NCBI GenBank assembly: GCA_019633425.1
Contig: WSUB01000154.1
Span: forward strand, 1 to 64,000
DNA length: 64,000 nucleotides
Direction of reading: 5' to 3'
DNA from: Tulasnella sp. 424
Taxonomy: Eukaryota > Basidiomycota > Agaricomycetes > Cantharellales > Tulasnellaceae
The notes beneath the pieces were generated by a model. That model was not told where the DNA came from. It searched no databases and saw nothing but the letters and a program-made list of their open reading frames with translations. Below are positions 12,028-24,253 of this stretch, one piece after another; within the stretch, counting starts at the first letter, position 1; every line of letters begins with the position of its first letter. The position numbers and the translations under genes are program-made.

Positions 12028-14612
12028 TCACCCACCGCGGTGCGTGGCGGTCCTCAACCCACTAGCCAACTTCTTCCCTTTCTTCTCTCGAATTTTCGCC
12101 ATCATGTTCTTCGTCTCCTCCGACAACTCGGCACTGAGGTCTATGGCTGATCTGGGAGGAGGGGTCGTTCCCATCTTGTCCTCCAAGGAGGCCGTGGAGT
12201 TCTTCCTCGACCTCGTCGTCTCTTCGTCGCTCCCAGCAGCACCAGAGCTGTACTTGCCAAAAGTCGATCTCGAGTCCGTAAAGTCGTTCCCTTCCTTCTC
12301 CGCGTCGTCGTCGTCGTCGTTCTCGGAAACAGCCGATCCGAGGGAAGAGGTCGATGCTGCCCGCTGTAAGTAGCTTGTGCGGGGAGACAAGCCGGGTTCT
12401 GCATCCGTGGCGAGGACGAACGAAAGACGAGGCCGATTATGAGACCGCTTCTTGCGACGATGATGAGTGCTAATTTGGTCGTCGCCGGACTTCTTGAGAG
12501 GTACAGTGCCAACTTTGCGCATGCTCCCGAATCTCTTCAGTTTCCTTCCCGGTTCCGCTGTGTCCTTCTCTGAAGTTGGGAATGCCCCATCGGAAATGGA
12601 TTTCCTAATGACGGGTGATCGGCCATACGAGTGTTTCCTCCTCAAGGGCGCGCTCTCGTCTTCTCCAGGTACGGTCAGCCTCGAGCGAATGCTTCGACGC
12701 TTCGTGAGCACCTGATTAGAGCCCTTGGTACTCGTTCCCAGAGAACTTGTAACGAGCGATGTGGTGGAGGCAATCACAGATTCCTGACCAGCTCGAGATG
12801 CAGTAAGGCGGGTGTAGAACGACCCTTCGGATTCCGGGATCGACCGTGAGGTCACGAGTTGACTTTGGCCTTCTAGAATGGTTTCTTCCCTCCTGGTACT
12901 GCGCGAAAGGGTGCCCTCGCTCCCAGCCTTGGGCGAAACGATGCCGGCAGACGTCGCAGGTCTCCGAACCCGCTGCGCCGCAGGAATCCGAACGACCGAC
13001 ACACCGCCACCCATATCCTTGACGTTCGGGACCTGCTCGTTCCTGCCAAACGACGAAACGCTTCTCCAAGGTGGAGGAGAGAGGGCTGTCGCGTCGTCAG
13101 CAGTCTTGGGCCGTCGGAGCCGCGGCGGAGGTGCCTTGCGATGCTTGGGAGGAGGTGTAAGAGCCGGGTGAGAGGACGAAAGGCCAGGTGGACCATGCGG
13201 CGACGGTACAGGGGCGGCGGCACCGGTTGAGTCTCCTTGTGCAGGAGCTAGAGAGTAAAGGGTAGCTTGAGCTTTAGCAGGGGTCGAGAATCTCGGGAAA
13301 GCAGTGTGGTCCGGACCCCAGGTCGGAGAGGACGGTAACGACCCTCCCTTCGTACGCTCCTGGCTTTCAATCTCGTTGTCGAGAACGTTGATGGACATGA
13401 TAGGCTTCGACGGGTTGGGTTTTCGTGCGAGGGGCCGAATGTTGGAAGCATCATTTCGGGCAGGTACGGTGGCGTTGGGGAGGTTGACGAGATCTTTGCT
13501 CATTCCCTTCCCCTGGTGAAGACGGGTCAAGTTGACGCGTGCTGCCGTCGAAACTTCGGAGGTTGCCAACTCTCGTTCGGAGGAAGACTGAAGAATTGAT
13601 GCCGAGGAAGAACTCGTTAAGGAAACATCCGCACTGCCAAAAGTGGCATCCCTTGCAGGGTGGCCGGGAATCGGTGGTGTCCCAATTAGCGCTCGGGGCG
13701 CTCCGTGGTGCAGCGCAAGCGGCGAAGGCGCGGATTGGTAGGGGTTTGAGCGTTCGGGGTTCGTGAATCTCCGTCCCTTGTTCGGGGAGTTCGGGCTTCT
13801 AGGCTCGTCGTCCATGGCAACCCTACTCGGACTTTGGTTGTGACCAAATGTGGGAGGCGGGTTGTTATCAAACTCGCTTGAGGCAATTGCTCCGGCGTTA
13901 TCGTACATCTTCAGGACGCCGGAGACGCCCGAAGCTCGACGAAGATCTGCCAAGCGGTCAGGGGTCACATCCGGGGTGGGGTCCGCTTGGTCCGACAAAG
14001 CTGGTGAAAGTTGGGAATCGAAAGGAGCGTGAATGTCGGTAGTAGAGGGTGAGAGCTGTTGCGACGAGGAGTGGGTCGTGTTGACAGTCGTGGTGGACTT
14101 TGGGTGAACGAGCGCGGAGAATGGTAACGGCGGCGGCATTGCGGTGCTTGCCGATTGCATCTTTTCGGAGAAGAATGCTACGTAGCAAAGAAGCTTTAGC
14201 GCCAACCACACATACTGCTAAGAGGTCTAAACTCACGACTAGGCTCGGGGTCATCGATGGCAAGTGGGCGTCGTGGAGATGGTGGAACGATGCGAATCGA
14301 CTGAGCGCTGTGCTTTTGAGTGAGGATACGAAGCTCTCGACTGCCAAGCGTTGTCCCTGCATCTCGTGGGGTGATCTCGGATGCTGTATCGTCATCTCGA
14401 GCCCGGGTGGGGTCGAACGGAAAGTTAAGCTGGGTGTTCGAGCCGGCCGCAAAGAATTGGGCATGGCGAGAGGCATAAGAGGGGATTATAGAGTCGGTCA
14501 AGCTTTGAGAGCGTTTTGGTCGTGGAGATCCGCTTGTGCTGGTGCTGAGGGGCTCGTCCTTGACGCGCTTTTTGGGCTTGAACCATGACTTTAAGCGTCC
14601 GACGATGCGCAT
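12028..14612 (-). CDS. Large disordered Ser/Pro-rich protein of unknown function
   Basis: Predicted 841-aa protein: exon 1 is 14612-14237 and exon 2 is 14177-12028. They join through a 59-nt GTGAGT..GTAG intron, and the total of 2526 nt is in frame. The start MRIVGRLKSWFKPKKR is basic and amphipathic. The rest is low complexity with many SP/TP sites, basic patches (KRSHNRPRLSF, KREKGKK-like C-terminus) and an acidic run (NDDDDDAEKEGNDFTDSR). No catalytic domain is visible. The composition suggests a phosphorylated scaffold or cytoskeletal/polarity protein, but that is a guess. A purine-rich run (GA repeats on the plus strand at 14635-14665) lies just upstream of the start. Confidence 0.7.
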
Positions 14613-16838
14613 GGGGGTAGTGGGAGGTGAGAGTAGAGAGATGAGAGAGAGAGAGAGAGGGAGAGGGATGTGAATAAAAAATAAGATACAAGAGTTTACT
14701 GGGACATAAACTAGGTGGGTAGTGGTTGTAGTAAGAAGGGGAGGTGGACTCGGATGTAGTAATTATTTCGCAGTCCACTTCCAAACCACCCTCTCAGGGT
14801 TCGTTACCCCGGGACAAACAGCTGTCAACGCGTCTATGCGGCGGCAATCCCCGACACAGGCTCGCGGATCTAAGCCTCTTAGCTCCGGCGCAAACTCCTC
14901 CGGCGGACCTCCGCTCGGACAAGGTCCCGCGATTTAGTCAATCGTCCTCCATTTTTGTCCATCTCAATACCCGCTTATCAGAACCGCAAGGTATCAGCGT
15001 TCCGGAAACACTCCCACGTCGTCGTTCGCGTCGTCCATGGAGACGTCGCAGTCGAGCTTTCCTCAAAGCGTGGGAGTTCACTGTGGCGCTTGCCTTCAGA
15101 CGACAATTCAAGTTGCATTCGCAATAGCTCCCTGTATACTAAACGTGGTATCACGAAATTCTACATTGTGGTCGCGTAGTAGTCTATCATCTAGATCCTT
15201 GCTCTGCCCCATAGTGCTGTGCTCGGGGAAAGAGCTATCCGCAGAAAGTTTCCCGAGAGGGTAGGTGGCTCCTTAGTGCAAGGCTCTTGCCATCATTCTC
15301 GCTCGTGTCACCACAATAATTGGCAAGGATGTCAGTAAATTGTTATAATATAATTCGTACTAGTATCGTGAGTGGTATCTCCGAAGTGGTGAGGGAGGAA
15401 AAAGGCTGGGAAGTCAACCCCCTCAAAGCGTGCACTTCATCCCCGACCCCCGACCTCCGTTCTAATCGCCGTCAACGCCACGCTTCGGCAAACCCCAGAT
15501 CTACCGAATCTTCTCATCGTTCCATCGACCAGCCCTCAACATGTGAAAGTGTACATCGTGCGTAAGCCATGAGGCTTAGAAGCACAATGACCTCCTCGGA
15601 GCTTGACAGCTTATCGAAACTTCTGATCACATCTCCTAACTTCGACCCCCTCACCCACGAACAATCACGAGGCTCATGACCCCAAGGCCACTAGCCTCAA
15701 AGCAGCTGCAACCAATCAGAAAATTGCAGCTCTCAAAAGTCGTACGATGTTGCTCGTCGTCTAAGACGGCCCCGACATTGGTATAAAAGGGTGAGTTATC
15801 CCACAACCTGAACGGCTTCTTCAATCATATCTCTAAGATCTACTCATGGTCTCCGTTGTTTTTTACCACGCCTGCGCTTGAAGCTGGAGGTCGGCTTATA
15901 CCTGTCCGTGTACCCGGGTGTTTATTTTGGCAACTCGTTGCCCCCATTTCAGTTCCGTCTGCAACCGGCGGCGTTCCGGACCGCAGGGTGCAAGCACAAC
16001 GCTCTCTTTCTCTCTCTCCTGGTTCAGAATTTACTTCTCAACGGCTTGGGGGAGTCCGTAACTGCATCCGGGGCATTCAATCGATGGACTTGGTCGTGGG
16101 TGGTTCGGCTGGGACGAGACACTTTGGTGAAAATGGCTCGGCCTAGCGGTTGCGCCATTTCTATCGCAGAGTGTTCCCCCTTACCCGCTCCACCACAGAC
16201 CGGGCGCCGCAGCTCTCGGTGTCCCTTTTTCTTGGCTTTACGTCTGCCACGCAAGACGTCCAAATCCGCGATGGGGGGAACTTCAAATAGGAACCAGCTT
16301 GTCCTTTCAGCACTGCTGTGTATCCCCACTCCCATCGTCCCTTCCTTTTCGTTCTCAAGTAATATTCTATTTCGCACAACGCATCGCGGGCGATTGCTTT
16401 ACATCTTCCAAAGCACGCAACACACTCCTTTCTATCAAGCCCTTACCCTAATCCTCAGACACCATCCTAATTTCGGTGCACCTCAGCTCGAAGGCACCCC
16501 TCTGCAAAGACTCTTCTCTTTCCTTAATCGATTTTCCTCGTGATACACAGCACTGTCTCTCCGCTTCAAATTTCACACTAGACGCTCGTCATCGAAGACG
16601 TCAAGAGGCACTTTTCTGCTTTCGTCGTCTCCCTGATCGTGCCGTCGAATATCACGCGGCCCTTTGATCCTGTACCCCACGAGCAACACCCTCCTATCGT
16701 TATTTTCTTCGGCTCGACGTCCATATTCCAAAATTACATTGTTCTTCGCTCTTTTGCCCTTATAATTCGGTCGCCTCTCTTCGTACTTTATAATATCTTA
16801 TTCCCCCCTCCTTCTCTCCTCCCTTCGTCCTTTCCAAA
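14613..16838. other. Long region without a confident gene
   Basis: A 127-codon plus-strand frame (14744-15127) and a 221-codon frame without an ATG (15878-16543) are present, but neither shows a domain or splice structure. A TATA-like TATAAAAG occurs at about 15782-15789 with an ATG at 15845 that opens only a very short frame. The last 300 bases are pyrimidine-rich, which suits the promoter and 5' UTR of the P450 gene. A lineage-specific gene could be hidden here. Confidence 0.35.
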
Positions 16839-19543
16839 ATGCTCTTCCTCCTTCCCTTCGCCAACTCGCTTCCCGTGATCCCCTTCCTTACCTATCTTCC
16901 GGAGCTTCCAATCCGATACTCCACCCTCTTCTTCGCCTTGGCCGTTGCGATCGCCATCGAAATCCACCATGGCTTGCCTCGGTATAAGAAAGGCCTTCAG
17001 GTGAGCCGCGGCATTTCTCTCACTCAAAGACCCTGTCGAGCCCTTGCTGATCCTTCTATGGCTGTCCGGCCCCACTTCGGAATCCGCAGCGAGTCAATAA
17101 CCTCCCAGGATTCCGCTCCCTCATTTCACCCTTCTCGGGTGCTGGCTTCGGAACACCAAATATACCTGGAATTTACCCTGGATTTGACATGCCATGGCAG
17201 GGAAAGCATAATAGTATGTTTCACAGCTTCCAGAAGGCCCTCCTGAGAACAAAGGCCTAACGCGCTGACAATGGCATTTACCTCTTCACCACCGCAGTCT
17301 TCCGCAAGTTCGGTCGAGATGTTATCTCTTGTGTCTCGTGGAACGGAGATTCCGTGCTCTACCTCGCCGACGCGGACCTTATCAACAAGATGAACGCCAA
17401 CCAAAACGTTTACCCAAAACCGGTGGAGAAGTATGGTGTTCTGAAGTGTGTAAACATTCCCCCGCTTTTCGTCCTCGGTTCCTGACCCACTGCCCTCCTC
17501 AGCTTGCTCGGCCCGAACCTAGTCACTGCCCACGGTGACGACTGGCGTCGACAACAGGTCATTTCTCGGGGCGTGTTCAACACCGACGGGTGGTACTTCC
17601 TATGGGGAGAGACCGTCCGGATCTTCGAGGGTATGATGCGAGCTGAAGGTTACAACGAGATGAAGGCTGGCGAAGAAGTCAAAATCAAGCATTCGGTTTC
17701 GATGACTCTCAGAGTGAGCAACTAAATGCCATTGTCTTCCGTTCCTGGAGAGGATCCGGGACTAATTGCATGTGACACCTCCCTCTATAGGTCGCTCTCC
17801 TTGCTATCGCCAATGCCGGCTTTGGAATGGACATGAGCTGGAACGACGATGAGAATATGCCCATCCCCGCTGGCCACAAGATGACTTTCCAAACTGCCCT
17901 TCACGTTGTCGCGCAATCTTCCATCCTTCGGCTAGCCATTCCCAAGGTGCTTACGGTCCCCTCTGCAATCAGACAGCCCTTGCTAACGCCCCTCTCTTCA
18001 CGTTAGTGGCTCGACTGGTTACCTTTCAAAGCGTATGTCTCCTCGCTTCGCTTACTCTTTTACACTCAAACTGACATTTGGTGCACAGTATTCGTCAGAT
18101 GGTCACCGCCTTCGACGAACTTGAGAAATATATCCAGTCGATGATCAAGGACAAGCGAGGCGCCCTTCTGGGAGAGAAGTCTCCAATCGACAATAACGCC
18201 AACGCTGAACCCAAGTTCGAGCTCGACGAACGCCAGGACCTATTCTCCAAGCTCGTCAGGTCCAGTCTTTCTGGAGAAGCTCCTTTAACGGATGAGGAAC
18301 TGCAGGGAAATATCTACATCTATCTTCTGTAAGTCTTTCGTGTCGCAAGTTTACATTCCACTTCAGAGTGCTGACCCAACCACCCCAATCATATTGCTTC
18401 TTTTACTGTGCAGTGCTGGTCATGGTAAGCAGCCGCGCATGTTAAGCATCGGAGGTAACCCCTGCTGACTTCTGAGTCCCCCTTCGCAGAAACCACCGCT
18501 CATTCAATCTCATACTGCCTTGCGCTGCTTGCTCTCTGGCCCGAGAAGCAGGAGGAGATGTACCGTCAGATCATGCAAGCCATGCCCGCTGACGGAGTTA
18601 CCGTATGTCTTCATAATGTTTGCTTTGAAGTCCCCCAACATGCTCACACCGACCATTCGTTTCTTCGTCAGACTTACGCCGACTATAAGAAATTCGAATA
18701 CGTCCTCGCCGTCTACTTCGAGACCCTTCGCATGTTCCCTCCCGTCCAACAGATCCCCAAGAAGCTCTCTCAAGATACTATCTTCACCTTTGACAAGTCG
18801 AACGAGCACAACGTCGAGATCGGTGTACAGGAGGAAGCGAAGCGCAAGGCTCGGTACGAGTCCAACGCGCAGACGCTGCCCAGCCCTCCCGTCACCCCGC
18901 TCAAGTCCAGCTTCGGGGGTAATATCTCACGGTCGTCAAGCTCTTCGTCTCTCTCGTCAGCTGCTTCGAGCACCGCCATGAGCACCTCGACTTCTGCTAC
19001 TTCCATCGGATCATCCGACGACAAGCCTTTCACCCCGCAAGCACCGCCTCCGTTCCTCCGAAATAGGTCGAATCTCACCCCTGAGACCGCCCGTGCCTCG
19101 CCGCCGGCTACCGCACCGGAGCAGATGACCCTGACAGTCGAGAAGGACACCGTTGTATTCATCAGTCCCCCTGCAGTCCGTGAGTGACGTTTTGACTTCT
19201 CCTTGTCGACGTTGCAGGCACTTATCAACCGCTTACCCCGTCAGATTACAATCCCAAGTACTACCCGGACCCATACGATTTTCAACCTGAGCGTTTCGTT
19301 GGCAAGTTTGACCAAACCACATTCATTCCCTTCTCCACCGGTACTCGCATTTGCATCGGTCGTCACTTCAGCGAAGTCGAGAGCGTGGCGTTCCTCGCGT
19401 ACTTCATCAAGCACTTCTCCGTCCACCCTACTCCAGCCTATGAAGGAGAGACCAGAGAGGAGATGATGAAGAGGATGTTCCAAGGGACTCCTTTGATCAC
19501 GTTGACTCCTCATCGCATTCCCTTGACTTTCAGAAGGAGGTAA
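16839..19543 (+). CDS. Cytochrome P450 monooxygenase with a low-complexity insertion
   Basis: Predicted 665-aa P450 from 11 exons: 16839-17000, 17090-17213, 17298-17445, 17503-17713, 17791-17946, 18007-18032, 18089-18328, 18414-18424, 18490-18602, 18672-19179 and 19245-19543. A membrane anchor lies near residues 25-42. The I-helix motif AGHETT is at 357-362, ETLR (ExxR) at 414-417, PERF in the last exon, and the haem loop FSTGTRICIG at 596-605 with Cys603. All catalytic landmarks are intact. Unusually, about 105 Ser/Pro/Ala-rich residues (about 440-545) separate ExxR from PERF, making it longer than the usual 500-560 aa. An 11-nt exon encodes the AGH of the I-helix. It is an ER-anchored, NADPH-P450-reductase-dependent oxygenase; the substrate is unknown. 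Confidence 0.88.
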
Positions 19544-20068
19544 AAGGAGGATTACGTGTGAATCGTGCTCGGACAATTCAACTTGGTTTCATATGTATCT
19601 TTGTTCGATTTATCTCCTCACTCAATTTTCGGACACTGGCTGTTTTTTCATGTACTAGAACGCTTTTCAGATTACCTATAGGCTGTATGGGATGGCTACT
19701 TCAATACACGTGAAGTGTGATACTCCAGACTAGTCCACGTCCATCGTGGATGGACCACCTCGACCTCTGCCTCTTCCTGGGCCTATTGCCTTTCGCGTGT
19801 TCTCTATATGTCGAGGCTGTGAGCTAAACCTCATCATGGGTAGCATTCCATGCATTTTACATACGGGGTGCACTTGGCGCGGAGCCTCCGAACAGCGCGG
19901 ACATCATGTCTCCCAAAGGGTTGACCGAACTGGACCGTGGAGGTTGAATGTTGAAGTAAAGGTGCGAGAGCGAAATTACTGCCTAGAGTTGAATCCAACC
20001 CACAAGAATTAGCATGCCACGCGAAACTCGGGGCGTGCACCAAACCTCTCTTGTATAGTCTCCTCCCG
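19544..20068. other. Convergent 3' intergenic region
   Basis: This lies between the P450 gene (plus) and GET4 (minus). No coding gene is supported. Confidence 0.4.
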
Positions 20069-21223
20069 CTACGAGCACCTTCGCGCCGGGGGTATTAGCC
20101 CCGCTGACGCCTCCGGTGTACCTGCCGCAAAGCCGGATCCACGCTTGCTTTGCTTCACGAGCAGCTGGAAAGCCGTCCGAACATCAGCAGCAGTCTTTGA
20201 CTGTATGCGGACAAACAGCCTACCTCCAGCATCCGAGTCACCCCTCTGACATATCCTAACAGCCAATTGCAAGAAATTCAGGGTATGATTATTTGTTGCC
20301 CAGATCTCATCGCGATCCGCTCCTTCTCCGATCGCTACTGGTTCTTTATGAATCAATATGTCGGGTTTGGCTACAACGAGTAACGAGATGAATTTGTCGA
20401 GTAAGGTACGTGCTGCGAGGATATTGGTAGTGGTGAGGTATGGGATCGTTCCACGAAGAGCAAAGAGTCCCGGGTCGAGGGATGAGTCGGTGGAAGAGGC
20501 AGACTGGTACCACTCGAAGAGAAGTTGAGCGAGAAGAAGGGCGCTGTCTCGTGTCCCCGACGAGACGAGATGGGACTCGGCGCGAGGGAAGTCGGACTCT
20601 GCAACAATCAGAGAAACTGCCTGTGAGAAATTTGACTCTTGGTGAACGCCAATATGTTGCAAACCTTTGTAAAACAGCTCTCCGATGTATTGGTGCAAGT
20701 CAGGGTCTCCTGCGGGACACTCTCCGGCTTTGGCGGTCCAGCTGCCCGATGCAGGCCCAGGACGTTAGTTCAACGGTCTTGGTTCCAAGTAGGACCGGAC
20801 GTACGCGACAGACTTGGATATGAGAGTGTCTCTCCACGCGCCTTCTGGCCCAGTCAGGGCAATGAGCTGCGTAAGACGACCTGCAATTGCATTGAAATAT
20901 AGACCGACGTTCAGGATCCATCCCGATCGACATCATAAGCTCCTTACAAACCCACCTCTGCTCTCATCTGTAAGGGTTTCTCCCTTAGCTTCGTAGGCGT
21001 CCAACAGCATTCCTCCCAAGTCAGTTCCACTGCCAGGTTGCCCCGCCTTCAAAAGTTCGCGGGCGGACTGGAAGAGCACTTGAATGGCGACGTCATACTG
21101 CTTGGCTTTGGTGTATCGAGATGCGAATGTCCGGGTCTTCTGGTGAGCAGAGTACGCGTCGCCTTGAGCGATGAGAGGAAGGATCGCCTTGAGAGCGGTA
21201 TCGGGTGAAGGAGCTGGTGGCAT
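20069..21223 (-). CDS. GET4: GET4/TRC35, guided entry of tail-anchored proteins
   Basis: Predicted 316-aa protein from exons 21223-20956, 20880-20805, 20741-20665 and 20598-20069, all in frame. The N-terminus (ILPLIAQGDAYSAHQKTRTF, YDVAIQVLFQSARELLKAGQ, GTDLGGMLLDAYE) is the alpha-solenoid start of the Get4 (DUF410) family. It continues with the GDPDLHQYIGELFYK and FPRAESHLVSSGTRDS repeats of that family. Get4 pairs with Get5 in the cytosol and bridges Sgt2 to Get3, handing over tail-anchored membrane proteins for ER insertion. The length matches fungal Get4. Four decayed GET4 pieces elsewhere in the window (near 32.8, 37.9, 45.85 and 50.7 kb) derive from this gene or a sister copy. It is divergent from the downstream phosphatase gene. 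Confidence 0.88.
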
Positions 21224-21783
21224 TGGGTGCGCGATTAGGGCTCCCCGTTGGGGTCACGTGATGATCTCGGACGTAAAGGGAGCTGTTGGTCCGTCTTGGT
21301 CCGTCCATCGAGGCCCTGACCCGCCCAATGTCGACATTCCCAACTTCGCCGCAACGTTGTTTCTTTTACCGTCACCATCCACCCAATGCTCAACCTCAAC
21401 CTCTCTTTCGTTTTCCTCCCTCGACGTTCATATGGATTGTCCTGCTTCTAACAACCCAAACGGACAGTATAGCTCTCCAGCAAATGGACGTGTAGCCCAA
21501 GCCATGTGTGCCAATCTCTCATGCCAAGATTCTAGTTCGACTTGGGCCTGACAACCGTCAAAGAGACTTTGTGAAGACGCGTCGATTGAAGCCTTAAAGT
21601 TCACACAAGGCTAGCAAGATATGCAGGAGAACCATCCGTAGCACGTGGGGACACGGGGTTTACGGACTTGGACACCACGAACGTGCCAAACACCGCCCTT
21701 ACCCCTCTGCGCCAGCACAGGTCGGGGTCTTTTCTCCAACCTCTCCACCACACGCAACTAGAAGACCTACGCTACTTCGAATA
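21224..21783. promoter_or_regulatory. Shared divergent upstream region of GET4 and the acid phosphatase
   Basis: About 560 bases separate the two divergent starts. No motif was assigned. Part of it (around 21410-21480) has decayed duplicates near 38180-38230 and 51055-51110, showing that GET4 was copied together with its upstream DNA. Confidence 0.45.
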
Positions 21784-23795
21784 ATGGACGTTAACCTAAA
21801 TCCTTCCGCTAAATTGGACCTGGTTCCCAGGTTTTCTGGTCTTGGCGAACTGGAGCCGTTAAAAGGAAATTCCCGCCAGCGCCTCCCGCTGTTCATCCAC
21901 CCGCCGTCCTCAAAGCACCCCTCTATCTGGTCCACTCTTTCAGGGAGATTTATCATGGCTATTATTGCCTCAGCCCTACTAGCTCGGGTGTTGTGGTTGG
22001 CGTCCATTTCAGCAAGCACCTTGCCTCAGCGGGAAAGGTCGTCCTCCCCAATGCCTCAGTATGACTTACCTGATTACATTTCTCAAAGCGTAAGTGAAAC
22101 TCTAAGCCGTTGTTTCCCGGACTAATATCGAACGAATACCATAGATCGGACCATACTCGGCTCGCTATCCGGTATACTCCTTCAGAAGTTACAAGCACAT
22201 CCCGAGCGATCTCCCCCACGGTTGCCACGTGGTTCAAGTAAATATAGTGAGTGCTTCATCTTAGAGTGTACGAATGTGAGACTAACCTTGCTTCGGAAAC
22301 AGCTTCAACGGCACGGCGCAAGATACCCAACCAGCGGCTCGTGGAGCAGCATCACCTCTGCAGTCAGCAAGATCAAGGCAGCGGCCTTGTTGAACCCACA
22401 AGCGGCTGCCCACTCACCGCTAGCCTTTGTTTCTACGTATAACTTTACGCTCGCAACAGATTCCCTTGTTGACTTTGGAAGACTCCAGTATGTCCAGTTT
22501 TTGGACAGACGAGACTGTATCTGACGCAGATTATCCTCAACGTCAGAGCATACACCAGCGGAAAATACATCTCGGATCACTACCACCATCTCTCTTCAAG
22601 TGGGACGTTCATTCGTTCGACTTCGAAGGACCGAGTTCTAGAGTCCGCTCGGTGGTTTAAGCACGGGTTTGAAGGGAAATCCTTCCCGTTTCCGATCAGC
22701 GATCTCGAACTACCAGACGTAGTCATTCCAACGGGCTCGGTGAGGAGTGAATCTTAGTCTCTTCGGCTTATTAGCAGACTGCTGACCGTTTTCTTGCGCC
22801 AGTCGAACAACAGCACTCTTTCAGTCGATAACTGTGCCGCCGCCGAAGCCGCGCCAGAGGACGATCCCAATGCGCCCAACACGCAGTGGCTTAGCATCTA
22901 TGCCGCCCCCGTCGCCAAACGTCTCGGCGCCTTCATACCTGGTCTTGCCTTGACCGCCACAGACGCCAACGCTTTGATGTCCCTCTGCGGATTCGATACC
23001 GCTTTCCGGAATGGGAAGGCGAGTCCCTGGTGTGGTATCTTCAAGAAAGATGAGTGGGCGGACAACGAGTACTATTGGGATCTTGAGGTGCGTCGTGGCA
23101 GCATTCGTCGTCCGCGTGATTTCAGAGCATTGATTCGACTTTGCTTTGTTATAGAAATACTATGGAAGTTCGTATGGCTTACCATATGCCAAAGCTCAAG
23201 GCAGCGGCTGGGTCAACGAGCTGATTGCACGATTGACTGGGAAGCCGGTTCTTGTAACGGGGGCCATCAACGGAACTCTGGACTCGGACCCAAAGACGTT
23301 CCCTCTTCCACCGAATTCACCAAGTATCGTGAGTGCCCTTCTGATTAGAACCAGTGTTTCGTATTAGCTTGGACTGACGCTCTCCTGAAGTTCGCCGACT
23401 TTTCGTCCGACAATAACATCGCTCACATGATAGCCGCTCTGGGCATCCTCAACGACGCGAATCCCCTTCCAGCTCAAGGACCACCTCCAAAGAATCACGT
23501 GTTTGTCTCATCAAAGCTGGTGCCATTTTCAACGTCTCTGGTTGTGGAGAAGCTGGTCTGCCGTCGCCAGGTACACCTCCGAGGGCACGACTCTGCCGCG
23601 GAAGATGTCACAGCGTCGAAAGGAACGGAGGAATACGTGCGAATGGTTCTTAACGAAGGCGTGGTACCTCTAGACCTTCAGGAGTGTGGCAAGATTGGTG
23701 TCAAGCTTGGGATGTGTCGTCTTGAAGACTTTGTCAAGTCTCAGTCTTTCTCTCAGAGGGGGGGCGATTGGGATAAGGTCTGCTCCCTTCATTGA
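21784..23795 (+). CDS. Histidine acid phosphatase (phytase-like), secreted or membrane-anchored
   Basis: Seven exons: 21784-22089, 22145-22246, 22303-22487, 22547-22739, 22803-23087, 23155-23328 and 23391-23795, giving 549 aa in frame. A second ATG at 21955 would give 492 aa beginning with a signal-peptide-like MAIIASALLARVLWLASISAS and may be the true start. The catalytic RHGARYP motif (His140 in the long numbering) is intact, followed by FIRSTSKDRVLESARWF, GTLDSDPKTFPLP and the family C-terminus CRLEDFVKSQSF. In the C-terminal HD motif, where relatives have FSHDN, this protein reads FSSDN. The proton-donor Asp is kept but the neighbouring His is Ser. The family hydrolyses phosphomonoesters such as phytate outside the cell. 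Confidence 0.85.
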
Positions 23796-24253
23796 CCCCC
23801 TGTTTTCGCCTTCCCGTGTGATAGTACTTGCTGCGCCCGGAATATCACTATATGCGAACATATCGACGCTCTACTTGGGGTTATTCCTGTGCACCATATT
23901 TGTTTGCCAAGGGAGGCAGAACGTGCGGAAACGATTCAGTCGTGGCGTGCCTGGGGTTCGTAATTACAATTTGCCGTCCCTCCACTCGGGCCCCGCCCGG
24001 CCGGTGGGAAAGATGGAGCGGCAAGCCTGCGCGTCTCTGGTTTGCATGAGTCAGCCTCCGCCAGCTGATGCAGAGGCCACCTTCCTTTTGAGGAACGGCT
24101 GGGAAAATGACCACCGAAAAGGGATCCTTGACCAGTTATGGCAGCTAGCGAGATTCTTCATGCGCAGGCGGTAACTGGTGTATAAAGGGCGAGAGGGTCA
24201 TTGGTCTTTGGAAACCATCAGCTCACTCAAGTACTCAATTTCGCTAACAATCC
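23796..24253. other. Intergenic region with promoter of the NmrA-like gene
   Basis: No coding gene is supported. The 3' end carries a TATA box for the next gene. Confidence 0.45.
24181..24187 (+). promoter_or_regulatory. TATA box of the NmrA-like gene
   Basis: TATAAAG lies 67 bases before the ATG at 24254, a suitable distance for a short 5' UTR. The sequence between is CA/CT-rich, as in fungal transcription starts. Confidence 0.5.

Noticed and set aside
13958..14476. 172-codon minus-strand frame at the start of the disordered-protein gene
   Set aside because: It reads through the 59-nt intron in another frame; splicing gives a clean 841-aa protein.
15878..16543. 221-codon plus-strand frame
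   Set aside because: It has no ATG start, no domain and no paralogue; too weak to call a gene.
19218..19244. Alternative P450 acceptor at 19217
   Set aside because: It would leave a 38-nt intron and disrupt the expected PPAVHYNPKYY join; the acceptor at 19244 fits the family.
22480..22546. Apparent frameshift in the acid phosphatase
   Set aside because: A 59-nt GTATGT..GTCAG intron (22488-22546) restores the family sequence, so no break is needed.
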